The translations under genes and the position numbers were made by a program. Shown piece after piece: positions 1 through 10,384 of a DNA stretch of 64,000 nucleotides. Position 1 is the first letter of the stretch; each line of letters opens with the position of its first letter. Origin of the DNA: Topomyia yanbarensis (Eukaryota; Arthropoda; Insecta; Diptera; Culicidae); assembly GCF_030247195.1 (NCBI RefSeq), contig NC_080670.1, positions 99,038,336 to 99,102,335 of the forward strand, in the 5' to 3' direction. The notes beneath the pieces were generated by a model, which had not been told where the DNA came from, made no database searches, and saw only the letters and a list, made by a program, of their open reading frames with translations.

Positions 1-1
1 C

Positions 2-1867
2 GAAGTACTCTTCCCGTCTCGAGCCACAAGCCCCTGGCCACCTGCACTACGAGACAGTGCGGGCACGGTCGAAATGGTGGCTCCAGTGACGAACGAAGAA
101 CTACTCGCAGTGGCTAAATCCCTAGCAATGAACAAAGCTCCAGGGCCGGATGGAGTTCCGAACAACGCTCTCAAGGCAGCGATCATAGCGAACCCGAACA
201 TGTTCAGGCTAGCTATGCAGAGATGCCTTGACGAGTGCCGTTTCCCCGATAGATGGAAAAGGCAGAAACTGGTGCTGTTGCCGAAGCCCGGGAAGCCGCC
301 AGGCGACCCATCGGCGTACAGACCAATCTGTCTGATAGACACGACTGGCAAACTGCTTGAGAGGATCATCCTCAACAGGCTCACCCCGTACGCGGAAGGT
401 ACGGACGGTCTGTCAAGCAACCAGTTTGGCTTTCGGAAGGGTAAGTCCACAGTGGACGCTCTCAACTCAGTGATAAATACTGCCGAGATAGCGATCCAAC
501 GAAAAAGGCGAGGTATTCGATACTGTGCGTTAGTGACACTTGACGTGAAGAACGCATTCAACAGCGCAAGCTGGGATGCCATCGCGCTCTCGTTACACCG
601 GATTAGCCTACCGGTGGGTCTGTACCGGATCCTGGAAAGTTACTTCCAAAACCGCGTACTGCTATACGAGACCGATGCCGGTCAGGAAAGGGTTCCGATT
701 ACCGCCGGAGTCCCGCAGGGCTCGATCCTAGGCCCGGTGCTATGGAACCTCATGTATGACGGGGTTCTGAGACTGAAGTTCCCTCCTGGGGTCAAGATCG
801 TCGGCTTTGCCGACGACGTAACCTTGGAGGTCTACGGGGAGTCAATTCCTGAGGTAGAACTAACCGCAGAACACGCGATTAGCACGGTGGAGGAATGGAT
901 GAGCGCGAGAGGCCTGGAGCTCGCTCATCATAAGACGGAGGTAGTTATCGTCAACAACCGCAAGTCGGCACAACATGCAGTTATCCATGTGGGAGAAGTC
1001 GCGATCACTTCACAGCGAAGTCTGAAGTCTCTCGGAGTCATTATAGACGACAAGCTGACCTTCGGCAGCCATGTCGACTATACGTGCAAGAGAGCGTCGA
1101 CTGCTGTTGCGGCACTATCGAGAATGATGTCCAACAGCTCAAAGGTGTGCGCCAGTAGACGTAGGTTACTGGCAGGCGTTGCCGTATCTATCCTCAGGTA
1201 CGGCGGCCCGTCATGGTCAAGAGCACTGAGGGTAACCAGTTACCTACAGAAACTGGAGAGCACCTACCGCGTGATGTGCCTCAGAGTGATATCTGCCTAC
1301 CGCACGGTATCACACGATGCATCCTGCGTGATAGCGAGCATGATGCCAGTCGGGCTGGCCATTCGGGAAGATGAGGAGTGCTTTGAGCTACGTGGAAATA
1401 GGGGAGCCCGCGAGCGCACCAGGGTGACCTCGGTCACCAGATGGCAGCGTGAGTGGGACAACTCCTCGAAAGGTAGGTGGACCCACCGGCTGATACCTAG
1501 CATATCGAGCTGGGTGGGAAGACCCCATGGGGAAGTTCACTTCCACCTGACACAATTCCTGTCAGGCCATGGCTGTTTCCGTCAGTACCTCCACAGGTTC
1601 GGGCACGCGGAGGTCCCAGTCTGCCCGGACTGCCCAGGTGTAGATGAAACTGCCGAACACATACTGTTCGTATGTCATCGGTTCGACGTCGAAAGAAGAG
1701 CAATGCTTGACGTCTGTGGCTGGGACACAACCCCGGATACCCTTATCCAGCGGATGTGTCAAACGGTGGAGAAGTGGAACGCAGTCTCGGCTGCTACCAT
1801 CCAGATTGCCAGTAGGCTACAGGTAATCTGGCGAACCGAGCAACAGACGGCGGGCACGGCTAACTAG
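2..1867 (+). CDS. R1-clade ORF2, reverse transcriptase and C-terminal region (partial)
   Basis: This is the open C-terminal part of the ORF2 polyprotein. It would reverse transcribe the element RNA at a nicked target. The frame is open from base 2 to the TAG at 1865-1867. RT motifs in order are APGPDGVPNNALK, the first catalytic Asp in TLDVKNAFNSA, GVPQGSILGP and the FADD box near 809. A C-terminal zinc-knuckle-like motif begins CPDCPG and continues with H and C, as in R1-clade proteins. The endonuclease domain lies upstream, outside the window. I see no stop or frameshift in this part. The A2 copy differs by only scattered substitutions, so both came from a recently active family. Whether this copy is intact overall cannot be judged. 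Confidence 0.9.
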   Translation, partial: EVLFPSRATSPWPPALRDSAGTVEMVAPVTNEELLAVAKSLAMNKAPGPDGVPNNALKAAIIANPNMFRLAMQRCLDECRFPDRWKRQKLVLLPKPGKPPGDPSAYRPICLIDTTGKLLERIILNRLTPYAEGTDGLSSNQFGFRKGKSTVDALNSVINTAEIAIQRKRRGIRYCALVTLDVKNAFNSASWDAIALSLHRISLPVGLYRILESYFQNRVLLYETDAGQERVPITAGVPQGSILGPVLWNLMYDGVLRLKFPPGVKIVGFADDVTLEVYGESIPEVELTAEHAISTVEEWMSARGLELAHHKTEVVIVNNRKSAQHAVIHVGEVAITSQRSLKSLGVIIDDKLTFGSHVDYTCKRASTAVAALSRMMSNSSKVCASRRRLLAGVAVSILRYGGPSWSRALRVTSYLQKLESTYRVMCLRVISAYRTVSHDASCVIASMMPVGLAIREDEECFELRGNRGARERTRVTSVTRWQREWDNSSKGRWTHRLIPSISSWVGRPHGEVHFHLTQFLSGHGCFRQYLHRFGHAEVPVCPDCPGVDETAEHILFVCHRFDVERRAMLDVCGWDTTPDTLIQRMCQTVEKWNAVSAATIQIASRLQVIWRTEQQTAGTAN

Positions 1868-2104
1868 TGATTGGTTAGTTGGAGCGAAAAAGGCCAAGCG
1901 CAAAATAAGAGAGTGAATGGTCTGTTCATGCCGAGGTAGGTTGGCGCAGCGAATGGCAACCGCGTAAGGGGTAAACCCAGCCACCCCGAAGCAAGACAGA
2001 AGAGTGAGTGTATAGGCGTATAAGTGGACTGCCTCATGCCAAGACGGGAGGGTCGTAGCGTAGTATGTTGGAACTAAGCTATCGATGCCTCATGGCGTGG
2101 CAGA

Positions 2105-2560
2105 GGAGTGAAAGGGTGAGCATCCAAGTCAGTCTCACACTGCATGCTAAGGGTGAGCATAAAAGTCAGCCTCACAGGTTGGTAGAGGCTAGCACAAAAG
2201 TCAGCCTAGCAAGGAATGAAAAAGGTGAGCACAAAAGTCAGCCTCGCATGGTATGTCAGAAGTGGGGCCTAAGAAAAATGTCCCACATGGGATGCCAGAG
2301 GGAGTGACAAAGGTACAATAGAGTGGCACGATTGAGAGTGAATCAGGTGATAGGGTGAGCACCCAAGTCAGCCTCACATGGTATGGGTAGGGCGAGCACA
2401 AAAGTAAGCCTAGCAAGGAATGAGTAAGGTGAGCACACAAGTCAGCCTCGCATGGAACGTAAAAGGTGAGCACAAAAGTCAGCCTCATGTGGGAGTGTTT
2501 GAGAGTGAATCAAAGTGTGATTGAGAGAGCACCCAAGTAAGCCTCATACAGGATGTATGA
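2105..2560 (+). repeat. Iterated GTGAGCACAAAAGTCAGCCTC-type units in the A1 3' UTR
   Basis: About nine degenerate copies of a unit close to GAGCACAAAAGTCAGCCTC recur at irregular 35-45-bp or longer spacing, for example near 2115, 2153, 2192, 2228, 2359, 2393, 2432, 2468 and 2528. The same set is present in the A2 3' UTR at about 16220-16660. The units lie between the ORF2 stop and the 3' box, so they belong to the element and are not a host satellite. Their role is unknown. Possibilities are recognition by the element's own reverse transcriptase or simple slippage expansion. Confidence 0.75.
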
Positions 2561-2601
2561 TCGCGCGAGTGAGAGTGAATGAGTACATTCAGTACAGCCA
2601 T

Positions 2602-2632
2602 CCCCCCAGAAGTAATACCGAGAGGTAGTTCC
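2602..2632 (+). promoter_or_regulatory. Conserved 3' UTR box of R1-clade elements
   Basis: The C-rich box CCCCCCAGAAGTAATA followed by GAG..GTAGTTCC is found about 170 bp before the A tail in A1 and at 16712-16742 in A2. A related version (CCCCCCC, then GAAGTAATACGAT and GTAGTTCC) lies at 7672-7704 in the otherwise very different 3' UTR of element B. Conservation between diverged families suggests a functional RNA element, perhaps for reverse transcriptase recognition. That role is inference. Confidence 0.5.
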
Positions 2633-2800
2633 TGGGAGGAATGATGGCGGAGCCCAATGGAGTTTAGTCGGTATTAATGGCTGGTCACCATTTGAGTCCG
2701 ACACGCCCCCAGTGCACCCCGTGTGGTAGATTGGACCCTACCGTTAGCACGTGTACTGGGCTAGGACATAAAGGTCTTCTCCATTGTAAAAAAAAAAAAG

Positions 2801-4017
2801 TGCAACCGCAACAGCAGCAGCAGCGAGAGCAGCCTAGCGAGGCCATACAGAGCACGAGCGGCGACGAACGAAAGCTAGGATTTGAGGTGCGCACACCGAA
2901 ACCAAGCATTACCCAAGAAGACCAGCAGTCTGGGTTACCTAAAGTGACGAAGTTGAGGCAAAAAATTGAAGAACTCTACGAATTCGTGAAAAGCAAGGGC
3001 AACGTGCATAGACAGATCAAGGATCTAGTGATTACCATCAAATCCGCCGTAGCAGCAGCCTAATGCGAACAGATGGCGTTACTAGAGCCTGCTGAAAACG
3101 ACGAAAAGGCGCTGAAGTCCAAAACGATAGAAGAAGCAGAAGCCTATGAGACACCGAAAGGTGACCGGTATTCTCGTTCTGTGAAAAGAATAAGGAAAAC
3201 GCCAGGAGAGGAGGAGGAACCGAAGAAGCTCAGGAAGGTCGGTGAAGAACAGCGAAAAAGCCGACAATCGCAGAGTGAATGGCGAACCGTAGAAACCGCA
3301 GAAAAGATGAGAAAAAACAGAAAGAAAATGAGGAAAAGAAGAAAAAGAAGAAAGAAGACCTTCGACTACGCCAGCAGAAGCAGAAGGGAGACGCTCTAGT
3401 CGTCAAAGTAAACGAAGGCGTGACGTACGCTGCGATCCTCAAAAGGGTGCGAGAGGATCCCAAGTTGAAGGAGCTGGGGAGAACGATATAAGAACCAGGC
3501 GTACTCAGAACGGCGAAATGTTGTTCGAGCTGAAGAAAGATCCATTGATCAAGAGCTCGGCCTACAGGGAACTCGTGGCAGAAGCGGTGGGAGGAGAAGC
3601 GAATGTAAGAGCATTAGTTCAGGAAGCAGTGGTCGAGTGCAGGAATCTGGACGAGATCACAACGGAAGACGAAGTGAGAAGTGCGCTAATAGAGCAAGCA
3701 AGGCTATTCGGAGAGAGAGCAGATATCAATAAGATTGAGGAAGGCGTACAGTGGCACACAGACAGCAGTGATACGCTTATCACCAACCGCAGCCAACAAT
3801 CTTATGTCGGCCGGTAAGATCAAAATCGGGTGGTCGGTGTGCTCGTTGCGATTGATCCCTAGAGTCACTAAACAAATGGAAAGGTGTTTTAGGTGCCTGG
3901 GTTTCGGCCATAAGGCAAGAAGCTGAAGAGGCCTGGACAGATCTGATCTGTGCAGAAAATGTGGGGAGAAAGACACATAGAGACTGCAGAGTACAAAAAG
4001 GCGAAGGTAGGCCAAAA
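2801..4017 (+). pseudogene. Element B ORF1 (Gag-like), several frameshifts
   Basis: ORF1 of R1-type elements encodes a nucleic-acid-binding Gag-like protein. Here it is spread over several short frames: 2801-3063 (Gln-rich, then a coiled-coil-like stretch), 3073-3399 (very Lys/Glu/Arg-rich), 3518-3817 (region resembling the ORF1 core of A2) and 3735-3926. The last one keeps one zinc knuckle start, ending MERCFRCLGFGHKARS, immediately before a stop. A partial second knuckle (CRKCGEK) follows in the same stretch. At least three frame changes and stops make it a pseudogene. The match to A2 ORF1 around KIGWSVC followed by CFRC or CYRC supports the assignment. Confidence 0.75.
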
Positions 4018-6841
4018 ATGATGGTGATTAGCCAGCTTAATCTCAATCTTTGTGACATTGCACAGCAACTGTTGTGGGAGTCAACAACAGAAATGAAGTG
4101 TGACGTTGCAATTAATGCAGAGCCGTATCGTGTCCCTCCCGATAACGGTAACTGAGTGGTGGACAGTGCAGGGATGGCGGCAATCCAAGTGATGGGCGGT
4201 TTCCCTGTTCAAGAAGTGGTGGATAGCACACACGAAGGTTTCGTGATCACCAAGATCAACGGCGTATTCGTGTGTTGCTGTAAGGCTGCTCCACGGTGGA
4301 CACCAGAGCAGTACATCCGGATGCTGGACGCATTAACCGACTCGTTAGTCGGGCGAACGCCGGTTGTTATAGGAAGAGATTTCAACGCTTGGGCCGTGGA
4401 GTGGGGTAGCAGGCTGACCAACGCAAGAGTTTACAGCCTATTGGAAGCACTGGCGAAGTTGTACAACGAAGGTTCCGCTAGCACATTCCGTAAAGACGGT
4501 CGGGAAACCATCATCGAAGTAGCATTCTGCATCGCGTCGCTGATGGATGACATGAATTTGCCACATGAACCAAGCCATCCACTACACCATTGGTCGGCGA
4601 AATTGTACGGTACCGCCGAGAGTGAGGACTGGCGAGCGGAAGTGGAAAATAAAGGAATTCGACAAGGACCTTTTTGTGGAAGCACTTCGTGCTGACAGCG
4701 TCACTCCAATTCCGATTGCCGATGAGCTGTCGGAAACAATAGCTAAGGCATGCGATATAACAATGCCGAGGAAAGTGGAGCCGAGCAACTACCGGCGTCC
4801 GGCGTACTGGTGGAACGAAAGACTAAGCATCCTCCGGGCTACTTGCCTAAAAGCCAGAAGACGCGTTCAGAGAGCAAGATCTGAGGCAGTTAGAGAAGAG
4901 TGTAAGGTAACATTCCGGGCGGCCACGGCCGCTTTTAAACGTGAGATAGTGCTAATCAAGTCCACCTGCTACAAGGAGCTGTGCACAGAAGTAGACGCCC
5001 TGGGGCAATGCTTACCGTGTCGTTATGGCCAGGATCAAGGGTCCAATGACGCCAGTCGAAATGTGCGCCGACAAACTGGAAATTATCGTGGAGGGCCTTT
5101 TCCCGAAAACGACCCAACCGCATGGCCGCCTACGCCGTACGCTGATGCAGACGGTGGAAATGTAGGTGGCAATCGGGTTTCCAACGACGAGCTCCTTATA
5201 GTGGCAAAAGGGCTGAAAGCGAATAAAGCTCTCGGACCGGATGGTATCCCCAACGTGGCACTGAAGACTGCGATCCTGGAGTTTCCGGACATGTTCAGGA
5301 TAGTCCTAGGGAAACCACCAGGAGATCCAGCATCGCATCTGCCTATATGCCTGCTGGATGCTCTCGGTAAACTCCTGGAAAAGGTCATCCTCAACAGGCT
5401 GACGACCTACGCTGAAAGTGAGAACGGACTATCGCAGAGGCAGTTCGGGTTCCGGAAAAGGATATCGACGGTGGACGCCATCCGCACAGTCATGGAGAGC
5501 GCGGAGAAAGCGTCGAAGCAAATAAGAAGGGGTAATCGCTACTGCGCCGTGGTAACGCTGGACATGAAGAACGCGTTCAACAGTGCCCGCTGGGGGGCCA
5601 TCAGCGCTGCATAGAATGCTGGTTCCGGACTATCTGTGCAAGGTTCTGAAAAGTTATTTTCAAAACCAAGTACTGGTCTACGAAACGAACATGGGGCAGA
5701 GGTCGATTAGGGTCACGGTGGGAGTACCTCAGGGCTCCATACTCGGCCCAACGCACTGGAATATTATGTACAACGGAGTGTTAACACTGGAATTGCCCAG
5801 GGGAGTGGAGAACGTCGGCTTTGCAGATGATTTTGTCTAGACGATAACGGGCGAGACCCTTGAGGAGGTGGAGATGCTGACGGCAGAGACAATAGGCATC
5901 GTGGAAACCTGGATGGCTGACGTCAAGTTGCAGCTGGCTCACCACAAGACTGAGGTAGTGCTGGTTAGCAATCGTAAGCAAATCCAGCGTCTCGAGATCA
6001 GCGTCGGGGGACAATCCATTCCATCAATGCGCGCGCTGAAGCACCTGGGTGTGATGGTTGACGATCGGTTGAATCACAACAGCCATGTCGACTATGTATG
6101 TGAGAAGGCTGCGAGGACAACTAGCGCATTGGCAAGGATCATGCCGAATCACGGAGGAGCAAGAGGCAGCACGAGACGTCTCCTGGCGGGTGTCTCATCC
6201 TCAATACTGAAATATGGTGTACCGGCCGAGGCTGCTGCGCTGAACTCAAAGCGGAACCGGACGAAGTTGACAAGCACTTTTCGCTTAATGGCTGTTCGTG
6301 TATCGAGTGCGTGCAGAATGATATCGTCGGAGGCGGTATGCGTAATTGCCGGGATGATTCCTATCTGCATCACTCTGACTGAGGACGTAGAAAGCTACCA
6401 GCGGAGAAATGAACGTAATGCAGGGAGACTGGTTCGAGTGGACTCGTTGGATAAGTGGCAGCAAGAGTGGAATAACGCGGAGAAAGGAAGGTGGACCCAC
6501 CGACTCATCCCAAATGTGTCTACTTGGGTATATAGCAAGCATGTAGAAGTGAACTTCCATCTGACACAGTTTTTGTCCGGGCATGGAAGCTTCCGGAAAT
6601 ACCTACATCGGTTTGAACACGCTTCGTCACCCCTTTGCCCGGAGTGTGTGAACATGCAAGAGACACCGGACACGTGGTCTTCGAATGCCCCAGATTCGAA
6701 GAAGTCCAAAGGGGTATGCCTGATATAACAGTGGACAATATCGTCGAAGAGATGTGCCGCGAAGAGCATATCTGGGACGCTGTCAACAGAGTTGTTACGA
6801 GTATACTCTCCGAGCTGCAAAGGAAGTGGCGAAGAGACTAA
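4018..6841 (+). pseudogene. Element B ORF2 (endonuclease and reverse transcriptase), broken
   Basis: This degenerate ORF2 is homologous to the one at 13003-15978. The N-terminus (SQLNLNLCDIAQQLLWES) matches the A2 endonuclease start; an in-frame TGA follows at 4153-4155, then the frame continues with RDFNAWAVEWGS, the endonuclease Asp/Asn motif. The frame shifts near 4600. RT motifs follow (LGPDGIPNVALK, LDMKNAFNSA, VPQGSILGP, FADD), with another shift near 5600 and a TAG at 5838-5840 just after FADD. About 24 residues are missing near 5310 compared with A1. A final shift near 6650 precedes the end at 6841. It cannot make an active enzyme. Confidence 0.9.
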
Positions 6842-7825
6842 CAAAGTAACGACATTGGTTAAAACGCTGCAGTGGAACCACAAATAGGGTTTTGGGAGAA
6901 ATTCAGCCGCCGGGAAACTCACTGACGGTGTAGACTGGGTCCACCGCCGGGGACCAGTTGAGTAGTACGCGATGTAGTACCGGGCTCGGGTCATCGGGGC
7001 GCCAACGAACCGGACGTCAGGTTTCACCGGAATCGCCGGACCGACCTCGACACTCTACCGGGTAGCTCGTGCGTAGGCTAGATCCACCGCCGGGGATTAG
7101 ACCGAGTAGACGAAGCTGGGAGCTTAATGGCTCACAGAAACGTACATCGGTAGCGGAAGCGGTCTACCGCCGGGGAATTCGCGATAGGGTAGATTCGGCA
7201 CCGTAGACTACCCAACAGAATCGTGACGAAAAGGGGAGCTAATTGGCTCACGAAACAAATACCGGTAACGAAAGAAATTCCGTTGTCGGGGAACTCTCAA
7301 TCAGAGTAGGATAAGCGGTAAAGCTGGGAGCTGAATGGTTCCAGAAAGCGGGTATCGGTGTCGGGGGAAATTCCTTCGTCGGGGAACTATCGGTCGGAGT
7401 AGGATGAGTTCACCATTGAGCACTATCCAAGCGAATCGTGATAAGGCCGAGAGCTGAATGACTCACGGAAACATGAGCTGAATGGCTCAGGGAATCAGCA
7501 CCTAAACGGCTCACCACAGGGACGAGAACTAAACGGCGACGTAATGGATGGAGACAAGAAGCAGGAGAGGAATCGAGAGTTAAAGCAAAGCTCATAGGTC
7601 GTGCCACTCCATGAACCAAGCGAGGCTCCGAGATAGAGCAGCAGAAAGAGGTGCGACGAAAGCGCGACGAACCCCCCCACGAAGTAATACGATGACGTAG
7701 TTCCGAAGGGCGTAAAAAGTAAGGAATGTTTTTAGTGGTTAGGCACGAACGTGAGTCCACACAGTGCCAATACACTACAGGCCAGGCCTTTGAAGCTTTT
7801 TTAACCTTACTATAAAAAAAACACA
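6842..7825 (+). other. 3' UTR of element B with iterated CGCCGGGGAA units
   Basis: This 1-kb non-coding tail is built from degenerate repeats. CGCCGGGGA or GTCGGGGAA recurs near 6944, 7087, 7171, 7286 and 7377, and GGGAGCT(G/T)AATGG recurs near 7109, 7213, 7328 and 7453. The 3' box at 7672-7704 resembles that of A1/A2, and an A-run at 7813-7820 marks the end. The repeat sequence itself is unlike that of A1/A2, although the overall plan (iterated units, then box, then A tail) is the same. Confidence 0.7.
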
Positions 7826-7857
7826 CATATAGACTTTTTCCGTTTATTTTTACTAGC

Positions 7858-8376
7858 ACAACATTCATTTGTTACTATGTTTTAATTGCCGCAAGGTTCG
7901 ACTTTATTGGTTATTTTCGGCAAATTTGAGACTAAGAGAAACGAAAGCAATGAAATTGAAAGACGGATAGGTATTCTAGAGCGAATCAGTTATAAACTTA
8001 GAACGGAAAACTAGGACTAGGCAGGTTCATATGGACATGATCGAAAGGAAATGTGAAGAATTATTTGCCTTCTGCTGAGTAGGAGTTGGGCGTTGCACCC
8101 AAGTCCACCGCAATGTCTATGGTAGGTTCTACCATAGACATTGCGATGGACTTGGGTGCAACGCCCAACTCCTACTCAGCAAAAGGCAAAGAATTCTTCA
8201 CATTTCCTTTCGATCATGTCCATATGAGCCTGCCTAGTCCTAGTTTTACGTTCTAAGTTTATAACTGATTCGCTCTAGAATACCTATCCGACTTTCAATT
8301 CCATTGCTTTCGTTTCTCTTAGTCTCAAATTTGCCGTAAATAGCCAACAAAATCGATACAGTACAACATTCATTTG
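7858..8376. repeat. Long foldback (inverted repeat) flanked by 14-bp direct repeats
   Basis: Two arms, about 7895-8125 and 8129-8359, are inverted copies of one another around a 3-base loop at 8126-8128. I count roughly seven mismatches over the inner 205 bp and no gaps. ACAACATTCATTTG occurs at 7858-7871 and again at 8363-8376 on either side, which looks like a target duplication. No reading frame is present. It could be a foldback-type element, a head-to-head retroposed pair or a hairpin RNA source. Scattered mismatches between the arms argue against a simple read-through assembly artefact. Confidence 0.85.
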
Positions 8377-8946
8377 CACTCACACATAAAAAACGACCAT
8401 AATCCATAACGATAAATCAAGAAGTTGATTTTGAAGAAAAAAAAATTTGGTGTAATGTAGCCCCACTGTAGAGGCGACTTTACTCCAATTTTTAGTCCTT
8501 TATATCTCATATTCAATCTTGATTTTCCAAAAGTACTTTTCACTGACTTTGGAAGTACTTCTGCCATAAGTAAAACATCAAACAGTTTCTGGCTATTTAT
8601 AGTAGCTCATTTATTACATTGTGAAAATATTTTGGGTAAAATTGTATTCCATGGCCATCTAGCAACTTTTTCTCGTGTTTGTTGACACAAATAGCATTAC
8701 TACCATTGTTGCCATGCATTTTATCTAGCAAGCTTATTCGATAAAGGGCAATGTCAATTTCAGGGAACCGATACGAATAAAAATGAACAAGATATTCCAG
8801 ATCAGTATCACGCAAAATGTGCCGCGTTAACCTATGCGGAAGTATCGAGCTGCAATAAGCATCAGAATATACATTGGATGTGTACATCATGATCAAAAAT
8901 TATGAGTGATGTTTCACATATCCAAGCTTTTCGTGATAAGCGCTAA
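8377..8946. other. Unassigned sequence with one unrecognised minus-strand ORF
   Basis: The stretch is AT-rich and has no recognised element. A 99-codon open frame lies on the minus strand at 8597-8896. Its translation has no motif I recognise and no neighbour that suggests a role. It could be chance or a fragment of an exon or old element. Confidence 0.4.
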
Positions 8947-9094
8947 CTACAATCGGATGCTGCTGCCGTAATTCCTACCCGCCCCCGTCTCAAACAGAAG
9001 AGTGTGATGCGCGGTTTCGTGAGGAGATGTGCGAGAGAGGACTCTCTTTCTGTTGTATCGTCTTCTTTGTCCTCAACGAAGTTGATGCAAAGTA

Positions 9095-10384
9095 AAGGGC
9101 GAACACGAAATTATTGCGACACCGAAAATGTCATGCCAATTTTCTTATAATGTTTAAAATCAAACCAAAATTTTAGGGTAGTTTTATACATATATTTACT
9201 TTAAAAATCAAAAGAAAAGTTAATCGATGGAGCCTTAAGTGTAAAATTGAACGCATTTTCGCTTGATGCCCTCCATCAAAGTCTTTACAGTGTCATCCGG
9301 TACCAGTTTCTCAGTTTTTTTTTCCATTTTCTTAACATGTCTTTCTCGTCTTTGACTGTCTTCTTGCACTTCCGAAGTTCCCGCTTCATCATTGCCCAGT
9401 ACTGCTCCACCGGGCGCAGCTCCGGACAGTTTGGCGGATTCATGTCCTTTGGAACAAAATTGACAGAATTGGCCTCATACAACTCCAGGACACTTTTAGA
9501 ATAGTGGCATTATGCCAAATCTGGCCAAAATAGCGGAGCTTCGTCGTGCAGCTGCAAGAACGGCAAAAGGCGCTTCTCGAGGTACTCAGATTTGTAGATC
9601 TCGCCATTTACTGTGCCCTTTGTCGCGAAAGGCTTACTCCTCAGTCCGCAAGAGCAGATGGCCTTCCAAATGAGATATTTGGAAGCGAACTTCTACATTT
9701 TCTTCTTCTTAAATTTGTCGTCCACATAGAACTTGCTCTTGCCGGTGAAAAACTCCAACCCCAGAATTTGTTTAAAATCGGCTTTTAAATACGTTTCGTC
9801 GTCCATCACTCAGCAGCCATTTTTTGTCAGCATCTTCTCGTAGAGCTTCCGTGCCCGAGTTTTAGCCATCGATTGTTGCCGCTTATCGCGGTTTGGGAAG
9901 TTCTGTACCTTGTATGTATGTAGTCCAGCTCTCTTCTTTGCATTCTGGACGTAGCTCTGCGACATGCCGATCTTTTTAGACAAATCACGGCTTGAGACAT
10001 TGGGATTTGCTTTAATCATCCGCTTCACCTTTCCCTCCGTCTTTTTGTTCTCCGGTCCCGGTTTTCTTCCAGCTCCTTTGCCGTGGTCCAACGTCAACCG
10101 CTCCTGGAACCGCTTCAACACTCTAGAGACGGTTGAATGGTGAATGTTCAACATTTTTCCCAACTGCCAGGTCAGGAAATTCCAGGTGTTTGGAAAGAAT
10201 TTGTTCTCTCGACTCGCGTTGGTTCACCTCCATTTTCGTTGAATCGAAAAACACGACTTCGAGTTTGACAGCATGTAAACAATGCACATCAATGAGAAAG
10301 TGTGCAAAATTTGGTTGATTTTTACCCAATGGTAAAAAAGTTATGTCCTGTTGAATGTGTCGCAATAATTTCGTGTTCGCCCTT
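9095..10384 (-). mobile_element. Mariner-family transposon (DD37E, ITmD37E-like), defective
   Basis: Perfect inverted termini begin AAGGGCGAACACGAAATTA at 9095 and are mirrored at the right end to 10384. TA dinucleotides at 9093-9094 and 10385-10386 are the target duplication expected for Tc1/mariner elements. The identity of the ends extends about 28 bp. The length of 1290 bp and the single minus-strand transposase gene fit a complete element. It lies inside a retroelement ORF (8947-10706). Confidence 0.95.
9235..10233 (-). pseudogene. Mariner transposase (DD37E), with stops and frameshifts
   Basis: The cut-and-paste transposase starts at the ATG at 10233 (MEVNQRESREQIL). It shifts frame near 10150 into the helix-turn-helix region (LNIHHSTVSRVLKRF, then SRDLSKKIGMSQSYV). 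The catalytic core then runs in one frame with three stops: TGA just before the first Asp (MDDETY), TAG after the Lys run, and TAA just after the second Asp (FWPDLA). The Glu is in ELRPVEQYW. Counting the stop as a residue, 37 positions separate the second Asp from the Glu, which is diagnostic of the DD37E group known from mosquitoes. A last shift near 9290 leads to the stop at 9235-9237. The gene is dead. Confidence 0.9.

Larger units (their letters stand above)
1..2800 (+). mobile_element. R1-clade non-LTR retrotransposon, copy A1 (5' part outside window)
   Basis: This is the 3' portion of an R1-type element: part of ORF2, then a 0.93-kb 3' UTR ending in an A-run at about 2788-2799. Base 1 corresponds to base 14112 of the second copy (A2, 11303-16905), and the two copies are almost identical from there to the tail. 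The 5' half lies left of the window. The A-run is followed directly by element B, so A1 may have inserted into B. The left junction and any target duplication cannot be seen. Confidence 0.9.
2801..7825 (+). mobile_element. Decayed R1-clade non-LTR retrotransposon, copy B
   Basis: A second R1-clade element runs from just after the A1 tail to an A-rich end at about 7813-7820. It has a degenerate ORF1, a degenerate ORF2 (endonuclease and RT) and a 1-kb 3' UTR. Its proteins are clearly related to those of A1/A2 but much diverged, so it is a different, older family. The first visible codons are Gln-rich and lack the ORF1 start, so the 5' end is either truncated or lies left of A1 outside the window. 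Confidence 0.85.

Noticed and set aside
2105..2560. CRISPR-like array
   Set aside because: Units are degenerate, spacers are irregular, and the whole lies in a retrotransposon 3' UTR of a eukaryote.
7894..8360. Foldback as an assembly artefact of a hairpin read
   Set aside because: The arms differ at several scattered positions and direct repeats flank the structure. It is still worth checking in reads.
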